Shown here piece by piece: positions 7,116 to 16,161 of a DNA stretch of 64,000 nucleotides (within the stretch, counting starts at the first letter, position 1; every line of letters begins with the position of its first letter). Source of the DNA: Sphingobacterium kitahiroshimense. GTDB taxonomy: Bacteria > Bacteroidota > Bacteroidia > Sphingobacteriales > Sphingobacteriaceae. The notes below the pieces were generated by a model. It had not been told where the DNA came from. It worked only from the letters and a program-made list of their open reading frames with translations, and did no database searches. Location: NCBI RefSeq assembly GCF_025961315.1, contig NZ_JAOQNK010000001.1:1364001-1428000 (forward strand), in the 5' to 3' direction. The position numbers and the translations under genes were made by a program.

Positions 7116-7657
7116 AATCTAATGCTTAATATCTAAGGCAACATAAAATACCCTTCACCAAGATAATTATTACTGCTTTAATTAACAAATAATTACACGT
7201 GAAGTAAAGGATATGATTCGCTACAAGTATTTGTATAGTGCGTTGATTTATAGAGGGTCTTTTATGATAACATCAAACACAGGTGTTATCTATATGGAAT
7301 ATATTGCCAATAATCGGAATTAGTTTACACAAGATCACTAAACACCACACGTAGGAAAAACCTAGAGAAACATCGAATATTTACTATTGACTTCTGCAAA
7401 ATTCAATTTCTTAAGCAGTTGAATGGTGGTATTATTTCCAATTTGGCATTGCGCAGTAATTTCTTTTACGTCCTCGCGTTCATTAATTCCACTTTGATTT
7501 TTATTTTACAATAATAAACGACTGTTATACGTTTTTTATATCACACGGAAATCTTACTCTTATTGAGCATTCTTACTTTGATTAAAATAATTTTGAAGAT
7601 GAAGCTCTTCTAATCATATTTATGATCAACACTTAAGTTCATTTCTATGAAATAAGA
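7116..7657. other. Long intergenic region with a gene remnant
   Basis: No intact gene was found. A short coding-like stretch on the minus strand is described at 7362-7505. The rest is AT-rich without recognisable motifs. Confidence 0.5.
7362..7505 (-). pseudogene. Remnant of a GNAT acetyltransferase C-terminus
   Basis: A 47-codon open stretch on the minus strand has no start codon and follows an in-frame stop. Its translation contains EITAQCQIGNNTTIQLLKKL followed by NF, which matches the end of GNAT N-acetyltransferases (a beta strand, the Asn of the acetyl-CoA region, then LLxKLGF). The N-terminal two thirds, including the acetyl-CoA P-loop, are missing. This is a deletion-derived fragment by pattern recognition; an intact GNAT lies at 21500. 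Confidence 0.5.
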
Positions 7658-7879
7658 TTAATCTTTTTTTCCTACATCCCGCTGATTATCTTTTCTTGCA
7701 TATCCAGCACTAAAGACCATTGCAAGCCCTGTCCCAATGAAAATAACCACCAATATAGATATAAACACTTTTACGAGTCCAGTATAATCTATCGGGAACC
7801 ACTTCCAGATATAATTCAGGGCGACAAATCCCAATACGAGTAATGACGCTACAAATAGAAATGTAATGAGGTGTTTCAT
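7658..7879 (-). CDS. Small two-helix membrane protein of the SPFH operon
   Basis: 73 aa with two predicted membrane helices (about 5-25 and 35-58) and a charged C-terminal tail rich in Lys, Arg and Asp. Its start is 3 nt from the stop of the SPFH gene, so it is the last gene of a three-gene operon. Small membrane partners (for example NfeD-like proteins) often accompany SPFH proteins, but no NfeD OB-fold is visible here. The function is unknown, probably helping to anchor or organise the SPFH protein. Confidence 0.75.
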   Translation of the reverse strand: MKHLITFLFVASLLVLGFVALNYIWKWFPIDYTGLVKVFISILVVIFIGTGLAMVFSAGYARKDNQRDVGKKD

Positions 7880-7882
7880 CGG

Positions 7883-8887
7883 CTAAAATTTATTTAAATA
7901 CTCTTTTTTCTTCTGATCAAATTCTTCCTGCGTAATGATATTTTCGTCGAGCAGCAGTTTTAACTTTCTTAATTGCTCCATAGGATCTACACCCGCCACA
8001 GGCTGTGTAACTTCATCAATTGAATTACTAAATACTTTTCCTAAGCTCATACCTGCTCCCAATCCCACTCCTGCTCCCGCTAAACCGCCTTCGTTTTTAG
8101 CAGCGTCACGCAACGCACGGAGTTTTTCCAACTCAACATAGCTAAGACCACCTTCAGTCGCCGCATGGCTGTCAGCAGTAATATCAGCAATCTTTCCAAT
8201 ACGATCTTGAGTATCCTGATCAAAAGAATTACCCTCAATCCTGAAATCATGTAGCTGAACGCCGAATGTTTCTAGATCCTTTAGGAGCTGTTCTTTCATA
8301 TCGCTAGACAAGCGATCAATCTCTGCATCTATCTCCGTAAAAGCTAATTTTTCTTTCGCAAAACTAGAAGTTAAGACTTGAAGAATTCGAGACTGCACGA
8401 CTTCACGAAAAGACTCGGTAGTATAGTTATCCTGTGAACCGACATAGTTGGAAAAAAACTTCGCCGGATCTTTGAGTCGATATGAAAAATTACCATAAGC
8501 TGAGAGCTGAATAGGAATCTTATAATAGTCGTCAAAATACTTGATCGGTGAAGCTGTACCCCAGCCCTGATTCAGAACTTCAGCTTTACGATAATAGTAA
8601 AGTCCCATTTTATGCTCACTTTCAAACAACTGTGCGACTTTGAGCAGAGAAGTGATAAATGGATGATTATCTGTGCGGATGTTGTATACCCCGTCCTCGT
8701 CGATCACATCTGTAATCCTGCCTTCATAAACAAGAACACATCCCTGTCCCGGAGAAATAATCAATTTACTTGCATTTTTTATTTCGTCTGTAGCCGCCCG
8801 ATACCGCCATATCAATACGTTTTGATCCTGTGGTTGCCATTCTATAACCGTGGCTATTTGCCTCTTAAAAAAATTAAATAGTCCCAT
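7883..8887 (-). CDS. SPFH/Band 7 domain protein with C-terminal SHOCT domain
   Basis: 334 aa of the YdjI-type (virion core protein-like) SPFH family. Residues about 25-235 form the SPFH domain. A Gly/Ala-rich linker (about 266-282, AGAGVGLGAG) leads to a SHOCT-type helical tail (303-334, with LLDENIITQEEFDQKKKEYL). SPFH proteins build membrane-associated oligomeric scaffolds; SHOCT tails are oligomerisation or targeting modules. It has no classical signal peptide, only an amphipathic N-terminus. It lies between a zinc-ribbon membrane protein (3 nt upstream) and a small membrane protein (3 nt downstream), so the three are surely co-transcribed. Confidence 0.9.
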   Translation of the reverse strand: MGLFNFFKRQIATVIEWQPQDQNVLIWRYRAATDEIKNASKLIISPGQGCVLVYEGRITDVIDEDGVYNIRTDNHPFITSLLKVAQLFESEHKMGLYYYRKAEVLNQGWGTASPIKYFDDYYKIPIQLSAYGNFSYRLKDPAKFFSNYVGSQDNYTTESFREVVQSRILQVLTSSFAKEKLAFTEIDAEIDRLSSDMKEQLLKDLETFGVQLHDFRIEGNSFDQDTQDRIGKIADITADSHAATEGGLSYVELEKLRALRDAAKNEGGLAGAGVGLGAGMSLGKVFSNSIDEVTQPVAGVDPMEQLRKLKLLLDENIITQEEFDQKKKEYLNKF

Positions 8888-8890
8888 GTT

Positions 8891-10276
8891 CTATCTTTTA
8901 AATATTTCGTCTCTGTCTATATCTTTCAGTACTGTACCATCATTAGCTATAATGATGATCCGATTGGAACTGGAAGCCCCCGATCTATCGTAATAACTAA
9001 AAACAACTCCTCCAGTATAACCGTACATATCACTTTCAACAGCGTAATTATCGCTTTTGGGTGTATATGTCCAAATGATTTTCCCACTTTCGGTATCGAT
9101 TTTCTGAATATAGGTATGACCTTCAGGATTGGCATCTGGCAATCCTGTAATATACAAACTCGTACTATCTTGGTATCCGATATCAGCTTTAAAATATAGA
9201 CGATCTGGTGTGAGATCAACAAATTTTGTAATCCGAGGTTCTTTCACCAATTTCTTTGTATATGGAAATGAACCGTAATAAATACCAGACTTCTTTGGAT
9301 ATTGATACACCTTCTGCCAACTCACTTGATAACTATAAGGAAGCATGATCGGATAACCGGAATTGTTTTTATACCAATATTTTATCAATTGGATTTTCTC
9401 TTCTGGATAATCACTGCTTTTTTCGGAAAATGTATAATAAACAGACGTTCTAGCGCCTGGCAACAGGCTGGAAAGCCCTGTACCGGCCTCACGTCTCTGC
9501 ATATGATCTTTATAGATTTTTCGAACTAAAGGGTAATAGTAGTATTCCTTCCCATCGTTGGTCATGATATTAAAACCATCTCCTTCCCGATCTTGTGTAA
9601 ATTTTAAAGTAGCTATACCAGAAGAAAATTCAGGAACATCACCAAAAAAGGTATTCGTTACATCTATGACTTCATTTTTTGCCGGATCAATTTTATATAC
9701 CTTATTGCTCTTATCAGCACAGATATAAAATCCACCATCGCTAAAAACCCGAGTTTGTATATAAAAATCATCTTTCCATCCTGGAAGTGGGATATCATTA
9801 ACTATTTTCTCTTTTAATGGATCATAAAAACGTGCAAAATATTCAGCACCTTCCCGAGAAAAAGCATCTTTGCTACGATTAATAATAAAAAGAAACATCG
9901 GATTTTTACTATTATATGCTGTAAATGCTAAATATTCCTTGATTCGATCTACATATTCCTTTTTCTTAGGTGAATCGTCGGAAGAGACTAAAGTCGAAAT
10001 ACCTCCACTTTTGTTTCCACAGGTTCTGATGATACTGCTAAAAATTACAAAAAACAAAATACCAGCTACAACAAAAAATAGATACTTTTTGGTTTTCGGA
10101 TCTAGTCCATTAAATCTTCCGTCGCCGTATTGATGCTTTACATTAACGTTAATATCGTCATTATCCAAAAAGTACTCAGTGCCACAATTGTTGCAGATAT
10201 AATGGTCTTCTTTAATATTCTGCTTCTTAACACTACCACAATGTGGACATTTTAACGCCTTAATTTGTTTTGCCAT
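8891..10276 (-). CDS. Zinc-ribbon membrane protein with large extracytoplasmic beta-propeller-like domain
   Basis: 461 aa. An N-terminal zinc ribbon has CPHC (Cys10, Cys13) and CNNC (Cys28, Cys31). One membrane helix follows (about 70-92). The remainder (about 110-461) is beta-rich with repeated Tyr-Tyr, Asp-Gly and Ile-Trp patterns, including a late segment like PQQ propeller blades (TESGKIIWTY; NDGTVLKDI). The ribbon would be cytoplasmic and the sensor-like domain outside the inner membrane. It is the first gene of the operon with the SPFH-SHOCT protein. No enzyme motif is seen; a sensor or scaffold role is inference. Confidence 0.8.
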   Translation of the reverse strand: MAKQIKALKCPHCGSVKKQNIKEDHYICNNCGTEYFLDNDDINVNVKHQYGDGRFNGLDPKTKKYLFFVVAGILFFVIFSSIIRTCGNKSGGISTLVSSDDSPKKKEYVDRIKEYLAFTAYNSKNPMFLFIINRSKDAFSREGAEYFARFYDPLKEKIVNDIPLPGWKDDFYIQTRVFSDGGFYICADKSNKVYKIDPAKNEVIDVTNTFFGDVPEFSSGIATLKFTQDREGDGFNIMTNDGKEYYYYPLVRKIYKDHMQRREAGTGLSSLLPGARTSVYYTFSEKSSDYPEEKIQLIKYWYKNNSGYPIMLPYSYQVSWQKVYQYPKKSGIYYGSFPYTKKLVKEPRITKFVDLTPDRLYFKADIGYQDSTSLYITGLPDANPEGHTYIQKIDTESGKIIWTYTPKSDNYAVESDMYGYTGGVVFSYYDRSGASSSNRIIIIANDGTVLKDIDRDEIFKR

Positions 10277-11188
10277 GTTCTCTATACAGATTATAATACT
10301 AAAAATATAAATAATATCTCATGTCTGTGAAATAATTATTCAAATTAAAGATTAGCTATTAAAATAACGAGAACAGTAGAGCGATTAAATCCTTTCTGAT
10401 TTTTGATAGTTTCTTCCTTATCATTACAGTTTAAAGTTTAAACCAGTTTACATATGCGGTTTTTATGCGTTCTTACTTGGCTTTTGTTTCCATTCGCTGG
10501 TGCCAGAACGTTAATTCCTTAAAATAGTTTGTTTTAATTTGCTGGAAATACAGAAGCAACGTGTCGTGATAACGTTAAATATAGCCTGATATCGGTTTAT
10601 ATAGGTGCAACATTTGAAGTTAAGCACCATCAGACAATAAAACAACTTAGATTTACCGCAAGATATAAATACCTCTTTTGCAGCATTAGGCTACATGCTA
10701 GTACCCCGCTTTTAACAAAAGTCGTAACTGCACCGTACTTGCACCACCCTTGCACCGTCCATGCACAAGGAAAAGGACGGTGCACTTGCGGTGCAAGTAC
10801 GGTGCAACTATGGGAGAAATTAAAAGCGTGTTAAAAGAAGGTACGAACAACGTTAAAAGAAGATCCGAATAATGGCATGCGCGATTTGGAGCATTTAAGG
10901 CGCTTCAGGACTATCATATACAGGACATAGTTGACGGACCTCTGATTTAAATATCTGTTGTGACAAATACTGCAATCAAGGGATTTAAGAATCTCTAATA
11001 ACGACACTGGATCTGCAAATCCGTAAATCAAAAGATACAAATCAATCCGATTAAGTAGCTGCTATGATTTTCATAATTTTGTACATTTGATTATATAAAT
11101 TAAAATTTTTAGAAAGACGGACGTTAGCAGTATAGATTATAACCTCAATAAAAAAAATGACATCAACAAACTAAATAATTAATATCGC
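10277..11188. other. Long non-coding region (0.9 kb) carrying a palindromic repeat element
   Basis: No frame here has convincing coding character; a 69-codon minus-strand frame at 10831-11040 looks spurious. The region holds the 122-bp symmetric element at 10707-10828 and presumably the promoter of the zinc-ribbon operon near 10277-10330. Confidence 0.6.
10707..10828. repeat. 122-bp imperfect palindrome built from 11-bp TGCACC units
   Basis: The element is symmetric about 10767.5. CGCTTTTAA (10707-10715) pairs with TTAAAAGCG (10820-10828). After 13 unpaired bases on each side, arms 10729-10760 and 10775-10806 match at 27 of 32 positions around a 14-nt loop. Each arm consists of 11-bp units that start TGCACC. 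Further TTAAAAG copies at 10831 and 10853 keep the 11/22-bp phase outside the palindrome. It is likely an interspersed extragenic repeat or structured RNA; copies elsewhere are not visible here. Confidence 0.8.
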
Positions 11189-12253
11189 ATGAAGAAAAGA
11201 ATACCATTAATTTCCTATTTTATAATTTGTATTATAAATATATCTTTTGCTCAAAATGAATGCAATTGTCAAATGGCATTAGAACGTTTAATAACTAAAA
11301 TAGAAGTTGATTATCCAGGTTTTAAGCAAAAAACTGATGGAAAATTCGATTTATACAATAATCATAAAGCTTTAGTTATTGCAAAATCCGACACTACCAC
11401 TAATATCAACTGTATCAAGGTGTTAAATGACTACGTGTCTTTTTTTAAAGACGAGCATATTTACATCGAAACAAGTTTAAAAAATAAAAATGAAAACGAA
11501 AATTTGGGAGAATCAAAACCGAAAGAAAAAGAGGTAGATGGAAAGTTGTTAGCATCAAATGTTTTTTATATTAAAATCCAAAGTTTTAAATATGACAATA
11601 TTACCCCTGTACAGGAGCTCATAAAACTAAATCAAAAGAAAATTGAAAAATCTAAGGCACTGATTATTGATATAAGAGATAATTTTGGTGGTACTGATGA
11701 TGTTTATCAGCCTCTACTACCGTATATTTTAACAAATCCTTTGCGAATAATGAATGTCGAATTTTTGTCTACGAATACACTTATTAATGGCTTGCGAGAT
11801 TATGCGATGCAAAACGTCCATAAAGACTCTTTAAAAGCAATTAGCCAAATTGAAGATGGACTAAAAGAATATAAAGATAATTTGGGCAAATTTATATTAT
11901 ATGATGGTAAAAAAGTGACGATTGATACGATAGCATTAAAATCAGAAGCACCTAAACAAATAATTATTTTAGCAAATAAAAATGTAGCAAGTGCCGGAGA
12001 GAATTTTTTATTTTCAGCACGTCAAAGTAAAAAGGTGAAAATTTTGGGAACACCTTCAATGGGAGTGTTGGATTATGGTTCGATAAGAGAGTTTAAGTTT
12101 GGTTGCGAGAATTATACACTATACCTACCAACTTATCGTTCAGCAAGACTTCCTCAATATCCAATTGACAACATAGGAATTCAGCCTGATGTGTATTTAG
12201 ATGATACAGTTGGAGATTGGTTGAATTTTGCGCTGAATTATATTAATGAATAA
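11189..12253 (+). CDS. S41 family C-terminal processing-type peptidase
   Basis: 354 aa with a signal peptide ending SFAQ (about 1-22). The S41 core follows, with the conserved strand ALIIDIRDNFGG (157-168) and nucleophile Ser268 in NVASAGE. The C-terminal half contains the GTPSMGVLDYG and GIQPDV motifs typical of Bacteroidetes S41 proteins. No PDZ domain is obvious; the region before the core is short and Lys/Glu-rich. It probably acts in the periplasm or on the outer membrane. It is a single gene followed by a hairpin terminator at 12348. Confidence 0.9.
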   Translation: MKKRIPLISYFIICIINISFAQNECNCQMALERLITKIEVDYPGFKQKTDGKFDLYNNHKALVIAKSDTTTNINCIKVLNDYVSFFKDEHIYIETSLKNKNENENLGESKPKEKEVDGKLLASNVFYIKIQSFKYDNITPVQELIKLNQKKIEKSKALIIDIRDNFGGTDDVYQPLLPYILTNPLRIMNVEFLSTNTLINGLRDYAMQNVHKDSLKAISQIEDGLKEYKDNLGKFILYDGKKVTIDTIALKSEAPKQIIILANKNVASAGENFLFSARQSKKVKILGTPSMGVLDYGSIREFKFGCENYTLYLPTYRSARLPQYPIDNIGIQPDVYLDDTVGDWLNFALNYINE

Positions 12254-12347
12254 GATGAATATTGAGAACAAAGGTTCTTTTTATCAGTTGGGTTGAAAAA
12301 CAAAATTCATAGATCGTTTTTTTATACCTTAATTGATAATCTATAGC

Positions 12348-12384
12348 ACACAACTTTTATTGCGGTTTTGGATAAAAGTTGTGT
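12348..12384 (+). terminator. Hairpin terminator
   Basis: ACACAACTTTTAT (12348-12360) and ATAAAAGTTGTGT (12372-12384) form a perfect 13-bp stem around an 11-nt loop about 95 nt past the S41 peptidase stop. Confidence 0.7.
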
Positions 12385-12424
12385 TACTATAAAACATCCA
12401 CAATTTTGATTGCCTAAATCTTAA

Positions 12425-12548
12425 CGTGGATTCTCCACTCCAGGTATCCCCAAAGTAATTGAGCAGGGTGATGATCATATTCTGATTGCTGTACGCATTT
12501 CTACACTGCAAGAAACAAGTACATCGTATTATTTAATAAAATACAATT
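12425..12548 (+). pseudogene. Possible 3' remnant of a lost gene
   Basis: Right after an in-frame stop at 12422, the frame reads GFSTPGIPKVIEQGDDHILI and continues with AVRIST and SYYLIKY. This has normal protein composition and a beta-strand pattern like a repeat of a BNR/sialidase-type propeller. There is no start codon and the frame runs into the antisense of the rhamnosidase 3' end. The assignment is weak. Confidence 0.3.
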
Positions 12549-12559
12549 CTTTTTTTGCT

Positions 12560-14299
12560 TCATGTTTGTATTATTTTAACTTCTTTAGGTGCTTTGATCA
12601 CTGTTTTGATACGTCCATGTTCTTTCACATGCTTAACATATATCTGCCCATAAGGTGTTGGAAATGTTCCTTCTGCCCAATTAAGATCGCCTAAATTAGG
12701 TTTAACAGTATATGCCCTTCCACCTGGTTGCGCTACTTTAATTCCTAATACATGCTCAGATAACCACGCTGTTGGTCCTGAAGCCCAGCCATGTGCTAAG
12801 CTATGACGAAAACCTTTATAACAGTAAGCTCCAAAATCTGCATGTATATCCGATTTTCCTTCTGGTACAAGCTCATCAATACGACTGGCATTGGGCAACC
12901 AATCCATATTAAAATCTTCCCAGAATGTTGTCGCTCCTAGATCCAGCATAGCACCCCAATAGGTCGAGATAATTTCCATAGCCTCTTGATACTTTCCTGC
13001 TTTCGCCATTGCTTCGAGCATGTAATAACCGTAAAAGGTTGAAAAATTTTTCGCCCCTCCTATAGATAATACCTCCGTATACGCTTTTTTTGCATCGATT
13101 AATCCGACTAATGACATCAATGCAGCGGCTTGTTTTGAATGATGGAGTGGCGGAATATATTTTCGCATCTGCGCAACTGTTTCGTCACATCTATTTTTTG
13201 AACTATCATCACCTAATATCTGAAAGAGAGCCGATGCATTCTCCAATGATCTTATAGTTAGTGCTTGAAGACCTGCATGTACAGCTGCACTATCCTCACT
13301 TGATGGCCAATCTAAAAATCGAGCGCCATCCATCCGTTCTTTTCCATTAACAACCTTCCCAGTAATTTGCTCAACCAATCCTTGTAAATAAGGTTGCTGC
13401 TCCTTTAAATATCCTAAATTCCCATAATTCATATACCAATCATATTGCAAGATAATCCACCACATCGAATAACTACTATGTCCAGACATCCAATTGGGTA
13501 GCGGTGTCGATTCTCTCGCAAGATCTAAACTTCTGGGGACAACTTCGTTATACCCAAATACGGTATTGACAGTAGATACTTCAGGGTGAAGATCTCCTAC
13601 CCAAACTAAACGATCCCTTTTTATACCATCCCATAAATAGTCTTGCATGTTAACGTGTACAGTGTATGCACCTACTTCCCATATTTTATTAAGTCTTTCA
13701 TCACTGCTTTGAAAGCTCCCTAGATAGGGAACATCTCGAAAGGTAGCTACAGCCCTTACTTCTCGCAAATGTAATTCAGCATTAGGTTCTAAAAAATCAA
13801 TACGTACAAATCTGAAACCAGATTCACCAGATCGATTGCGACCAAGCCACGGTACTTGCATCATAAAATCTCGTATTGCATGGTCATTAGTAGCACCTAT
13901 AACGCCAATTTCGGACATTGCTTCACTAACCGATTCCCCGAAACGTATACGAACATTTTTCGGTAAATTATTGCCCCCCCACATGCCTGTGATGATTTCA
14001 ACAGATGCATTCATCTGAATACCAAAGTCTAATAGTATGCTAGTCCCTATTTGATTATTTTCATTTTTAAATACAACAGTATTGGGGTTGTATAAATTTG
14101 CCTGACCATTACCTCTTTTTAATAAATTTGTAGCATGTATCACATTTCCCTCTTTCCATACGATACGAGTAGGATAAACATATGCAGATGTTAATGGGCT
14201 CACTTGATTAAACTTATCACTTAATTTATTTTGCGCATTGATCTCACAAAAGCAAAAAATAAGCATTAAGAAACTTAAAATAGCACGGTTTGAATTCAT
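12560..14299 (-). CDS. GH78-like alpha-L-rhamnosidase, secreted
   Basis: 579 aa with a signal peptide (1-22). A beta-sandwich region (about 75-190) precedes the (alpha/alpha)6 barrel, which begins near 200. The family's catalytic-barrel motif is visible as GIKRDRLVWVGDLHPE (225-240), matching the CPQRDERLGWTGD-type segment of GH78, with an acidic pair. A small C-terminal beta domain ends the protein. It is shorter than usual GH78 enzymes (800-1000 aa) because the N-terminal carbohydrate-binding modules are reduced. It would cleave alpha-L-rhamnose from plant or bacterial glycans. No SusC/SusD pair is adjacent, so it is not part of a visible polysaccharide utilisation locus. Confidence 0.85.
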   Translation of the reverse strand: MNSNRAILSFLMLIFCFCEINAQNKLSDKFNQVSPLTSAYVYPTRIVWKEGNVIHATNLLKRGNGQANLYNPNTVVFKNENNQIGTSILLDFGIQMNASVEIITGMWGGNNLPKNVRIRFGESVSEAMSEIGVIGATNDHAIRDFMMQVPWLGRNRSGESGFRFVRIDFLEPNAELHLREVRAVATFRDVPYLGSFQSSDERLNKIWEVGAYTVHVNMQDYLWDGIKRDRLVWVGDLHPEVSTVNTVFGYNEVVPRSLDLARESTPLPNWMSGHSSYSMWWIILQYDWYMNYGNLGYLKEQQPYLQGLVEQITGKVVNGKERMDGARFLDWPSSEDSAAVHAGLQALTIRSLENASALFQILGDDSSKNRCDETVAQMRKYIPPLHHSKQAAALMSLVGLIDAKKAYTEVLSIGGAKNFSTFYGYYMLEAMAKAGKYQEAMEIISTYWGAMLDLGATTFWEDFNMDWLPNASRIDELVPEGKSDIHADFGAYCYKGFRHSLAHGWASGPTAWLSEHVLGIKVAQPGGRAYTVKPNLGDLNWAEGTFPTPYGQIYVKHVKEHGRIKTVIKAPKEVKIIQT

Positions 14300-14829
14300 A
14301 ATTGGATACTTATAAGTATTAAATGTATTAAATAAATAAGAGGCTACTATCCTGTACTTTCATGATGGACACATAAATTTCAACTACTTAAGACCAAAAA
14401 GTTTTTTTCTGTATTGGAGAATCTTTAGCACAAAACCAAAGCTTTATAAACTCTAATTAAAGCATAAAGGCATCCTTCACTTGTAGGTCTCACCACTATG
14501 GAATATTGCCAAGACATTATTAGCTTCAAGCATAAGCAAAAATAAGTGTCTATAGGAATGCTTGCCAAAGACCTGTAACTTACCCAACATATTTATTCTC
14601 ATTCTCTCGTAAAAGCAGTTATTAAAAATATATTAACCATAATTGGCTTATATCTCTATGATGAGCTTATTTTCATAAATAAGATTTCTGTTTGAGGTAA
14701 AAACTATCTTCAAAAAAAGTTTCCACACACTAAACTTCTGATTATTTATTAGAACGGCCTTATAGAAAATAGGATTAAATTTATATATTTATTCTATCTA
14801 AATCATTTATTATAAAACCATTGACCAGT
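14300..14829. other. Divergent intergenic region (0.5 kb)
   Basis: This lies between the rhamnosidase and the NIPSNAP gene, which point away from each other, so both promoters must lie here. No gene, RNA or clear repeat was found. Confidence 0.5.
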
Positions 14830-15606
14830 ATGAAACGCAGAAAATTTCTTCAATCTTCACTAACTGCAGGTTTAGCAACAACTATAATTCCAGTAATAGG
14901 AGCCGATAATAATGCAACTGAGCAGGAAATATATGAATGGCGTGAATACGAAATACGATTCGGTTCTGACCAGCAACAACTGGACAATTATTTTAAATCT
15001 GCCCTTATTCCCGCACTGAATAAATATGGTGTAAAAGCAGTTGGTGTATTCAAAGAATTGGTTCCATCTGAGCCTGCCAAATTTTACTTATTAACCCCTT
15101 ACTCTTCTCTTGACAATTACCTATCCGTCAATACAAAAGTAAAAATGGATGCAGATTACATTGAAAATAGCGCTACATATAACAGTATTCCCGAAGACAA
15201 AGCGCTATATGATCGTTTTAAATCTTCCTTAATGATGGCCTTCGAAGGTTGGCCTAAAATCACTATTCCATCCGATAAATCGCGGATATTTGAGCTAAGA
15301 ACATATGAAGGCTACAGTGAAGATGCTGTAAAAAGAAAAATTAAAATGTTTCATGATGGCGAATTTCCTATCTTCAAAAGAGCAAAATTAAATCCGGTAT
15401 TCTGTGGTGAAGTGATTTCAGGCGACAGGTTACCTCGTCTCACCTATTTGATCACCTGTAAGAATATGGAGGAACGTAATAAGGGATGGGTTGATTTCAT
15501 TGCTGATCCTGAATGGAAAAAATTAGTGTCAGATCCTCAATATGCAAATACTATTTCTAAAATTAACAATACATTTTTAATACCCACAACTTACTCTCAG
15601 GTTTAA
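14830..15606 (+). CDS. Tat-exported NIPSNAP family protein
   Basis: 258 aa from ATG 14830; a TTG nine bases upstream is in frame but less likely because MKRRKFLQ makes a proper N-terminus. Residues 1-27 form a twin-arginine signal (RRKFLQSS, then Ala-rich core). Two NIPSNAP ferredoxin-like domains follow, each starting with the typical E(I/L)R-Y strand (YEWREYEIRF near 35 and IFELRTYEGY near 158). In Bacteroidetes these often sit near sugar-catabolism genes; their biochemical role is unknown. Export through Tat suggests it folds in the cytoplasm or carries a cofactor. It is divergent from the rhamnosidase, which may be functionally linked. Confidence 0.88.
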   Translation: MKRRKFLQSSLTAGLATTIIPVIGADNNATEQEIYEWREYEIRFGSDQQQLDNYFKSALIPALNKYGVKAVGVFKELVPSEPAKFYLLTPYSSLDNYLSVNTKVKMDADYIENSATYNSIPEDKALYDRFKSSLMMAFEGWPKITIPSDKSRIFELRTYEGYSEDAVKRKIKMFHDGEFPIFKRAKLNPVFCGEVISGDRLPRLTYLITCKNMEERNKGWVDFIADPEWKKLVSDPQYANTISKINNTFLIPTTYSQV

Positions 15607-15660
15607 AAGCAAAGTCTTATCTTTCTAAAATTCAATAAAGACGAAAATTTAAAAATTTAA

Positions 15661-16161
15661 AATAATAATCAATATGTAGAAATTAGTGATTTTGACAATG
15701 GCTGGGTTGAATTTCAAATAAAAAAATCATCAGATAATAATATAGTAGCTAAATTTGACAGTATTAATTTTTCAACCCTTAATGCAATTGCTTCAAAAAA
15801 CGGGAAATTGAAAATAATTAATGCGGAGACATATCTAAAACCTGAAAGATTAAATAAACTATATCTGAATATCAAAGGGGTATATGGCAAAGAAACAAAA
15901 ACTGATTCTAGTGATTATAATAAATATGTGCATATATACACCTACACCTGGGACGTTAAAGACAGAATAATTAAATTGATTTCTATTTTTGATCCGAGAA
16001 GTTCTGAAAATCTTAAAAAAATAAACGCTAAAATCCCGGTTCAGGATTCAAAAATCGTTAATGAAAGACCTAAAACCATACTATTTGTCTGTAACAAGGA
16101 AAGCTTAAAAGATGTGCTTAAATTAAATAATACCGACAATAATTGGGCAAAATTTAAGTAA
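15661..16161 (+). pseudogene. 5'-truncated hypothetical gene
   Basis: A 166-residue open frame runs from just after a stop at 15658 to TAA 16161, but it has no ATG in its first 50 codons; only a TTG at 15808 is available. The upstream residues (ISDFDNGWVEFQI, NIVAKFDSINF) look like genuine protein, so the gene seems to have lost its start. The product is Lys/Asn/Ile-rich, without signal or membrane segment. Family unknown. It lies 55 nt after the NIPSNAP stop and may be the tail of a deleted gene. Confidence 0.5.

Noticed and set aside
10831..11040. 69-codon minus-strand frame in the long gap
   Set aside because: It overlaps the flank of the palindromic element, has irregular composition and no recognisable motif.
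14821..14829. TTG start for the NIPSNAP protein
   Set aside because: The ATG nine bases later gives a standard twin-arginine signal start (MKRRKFLQ).
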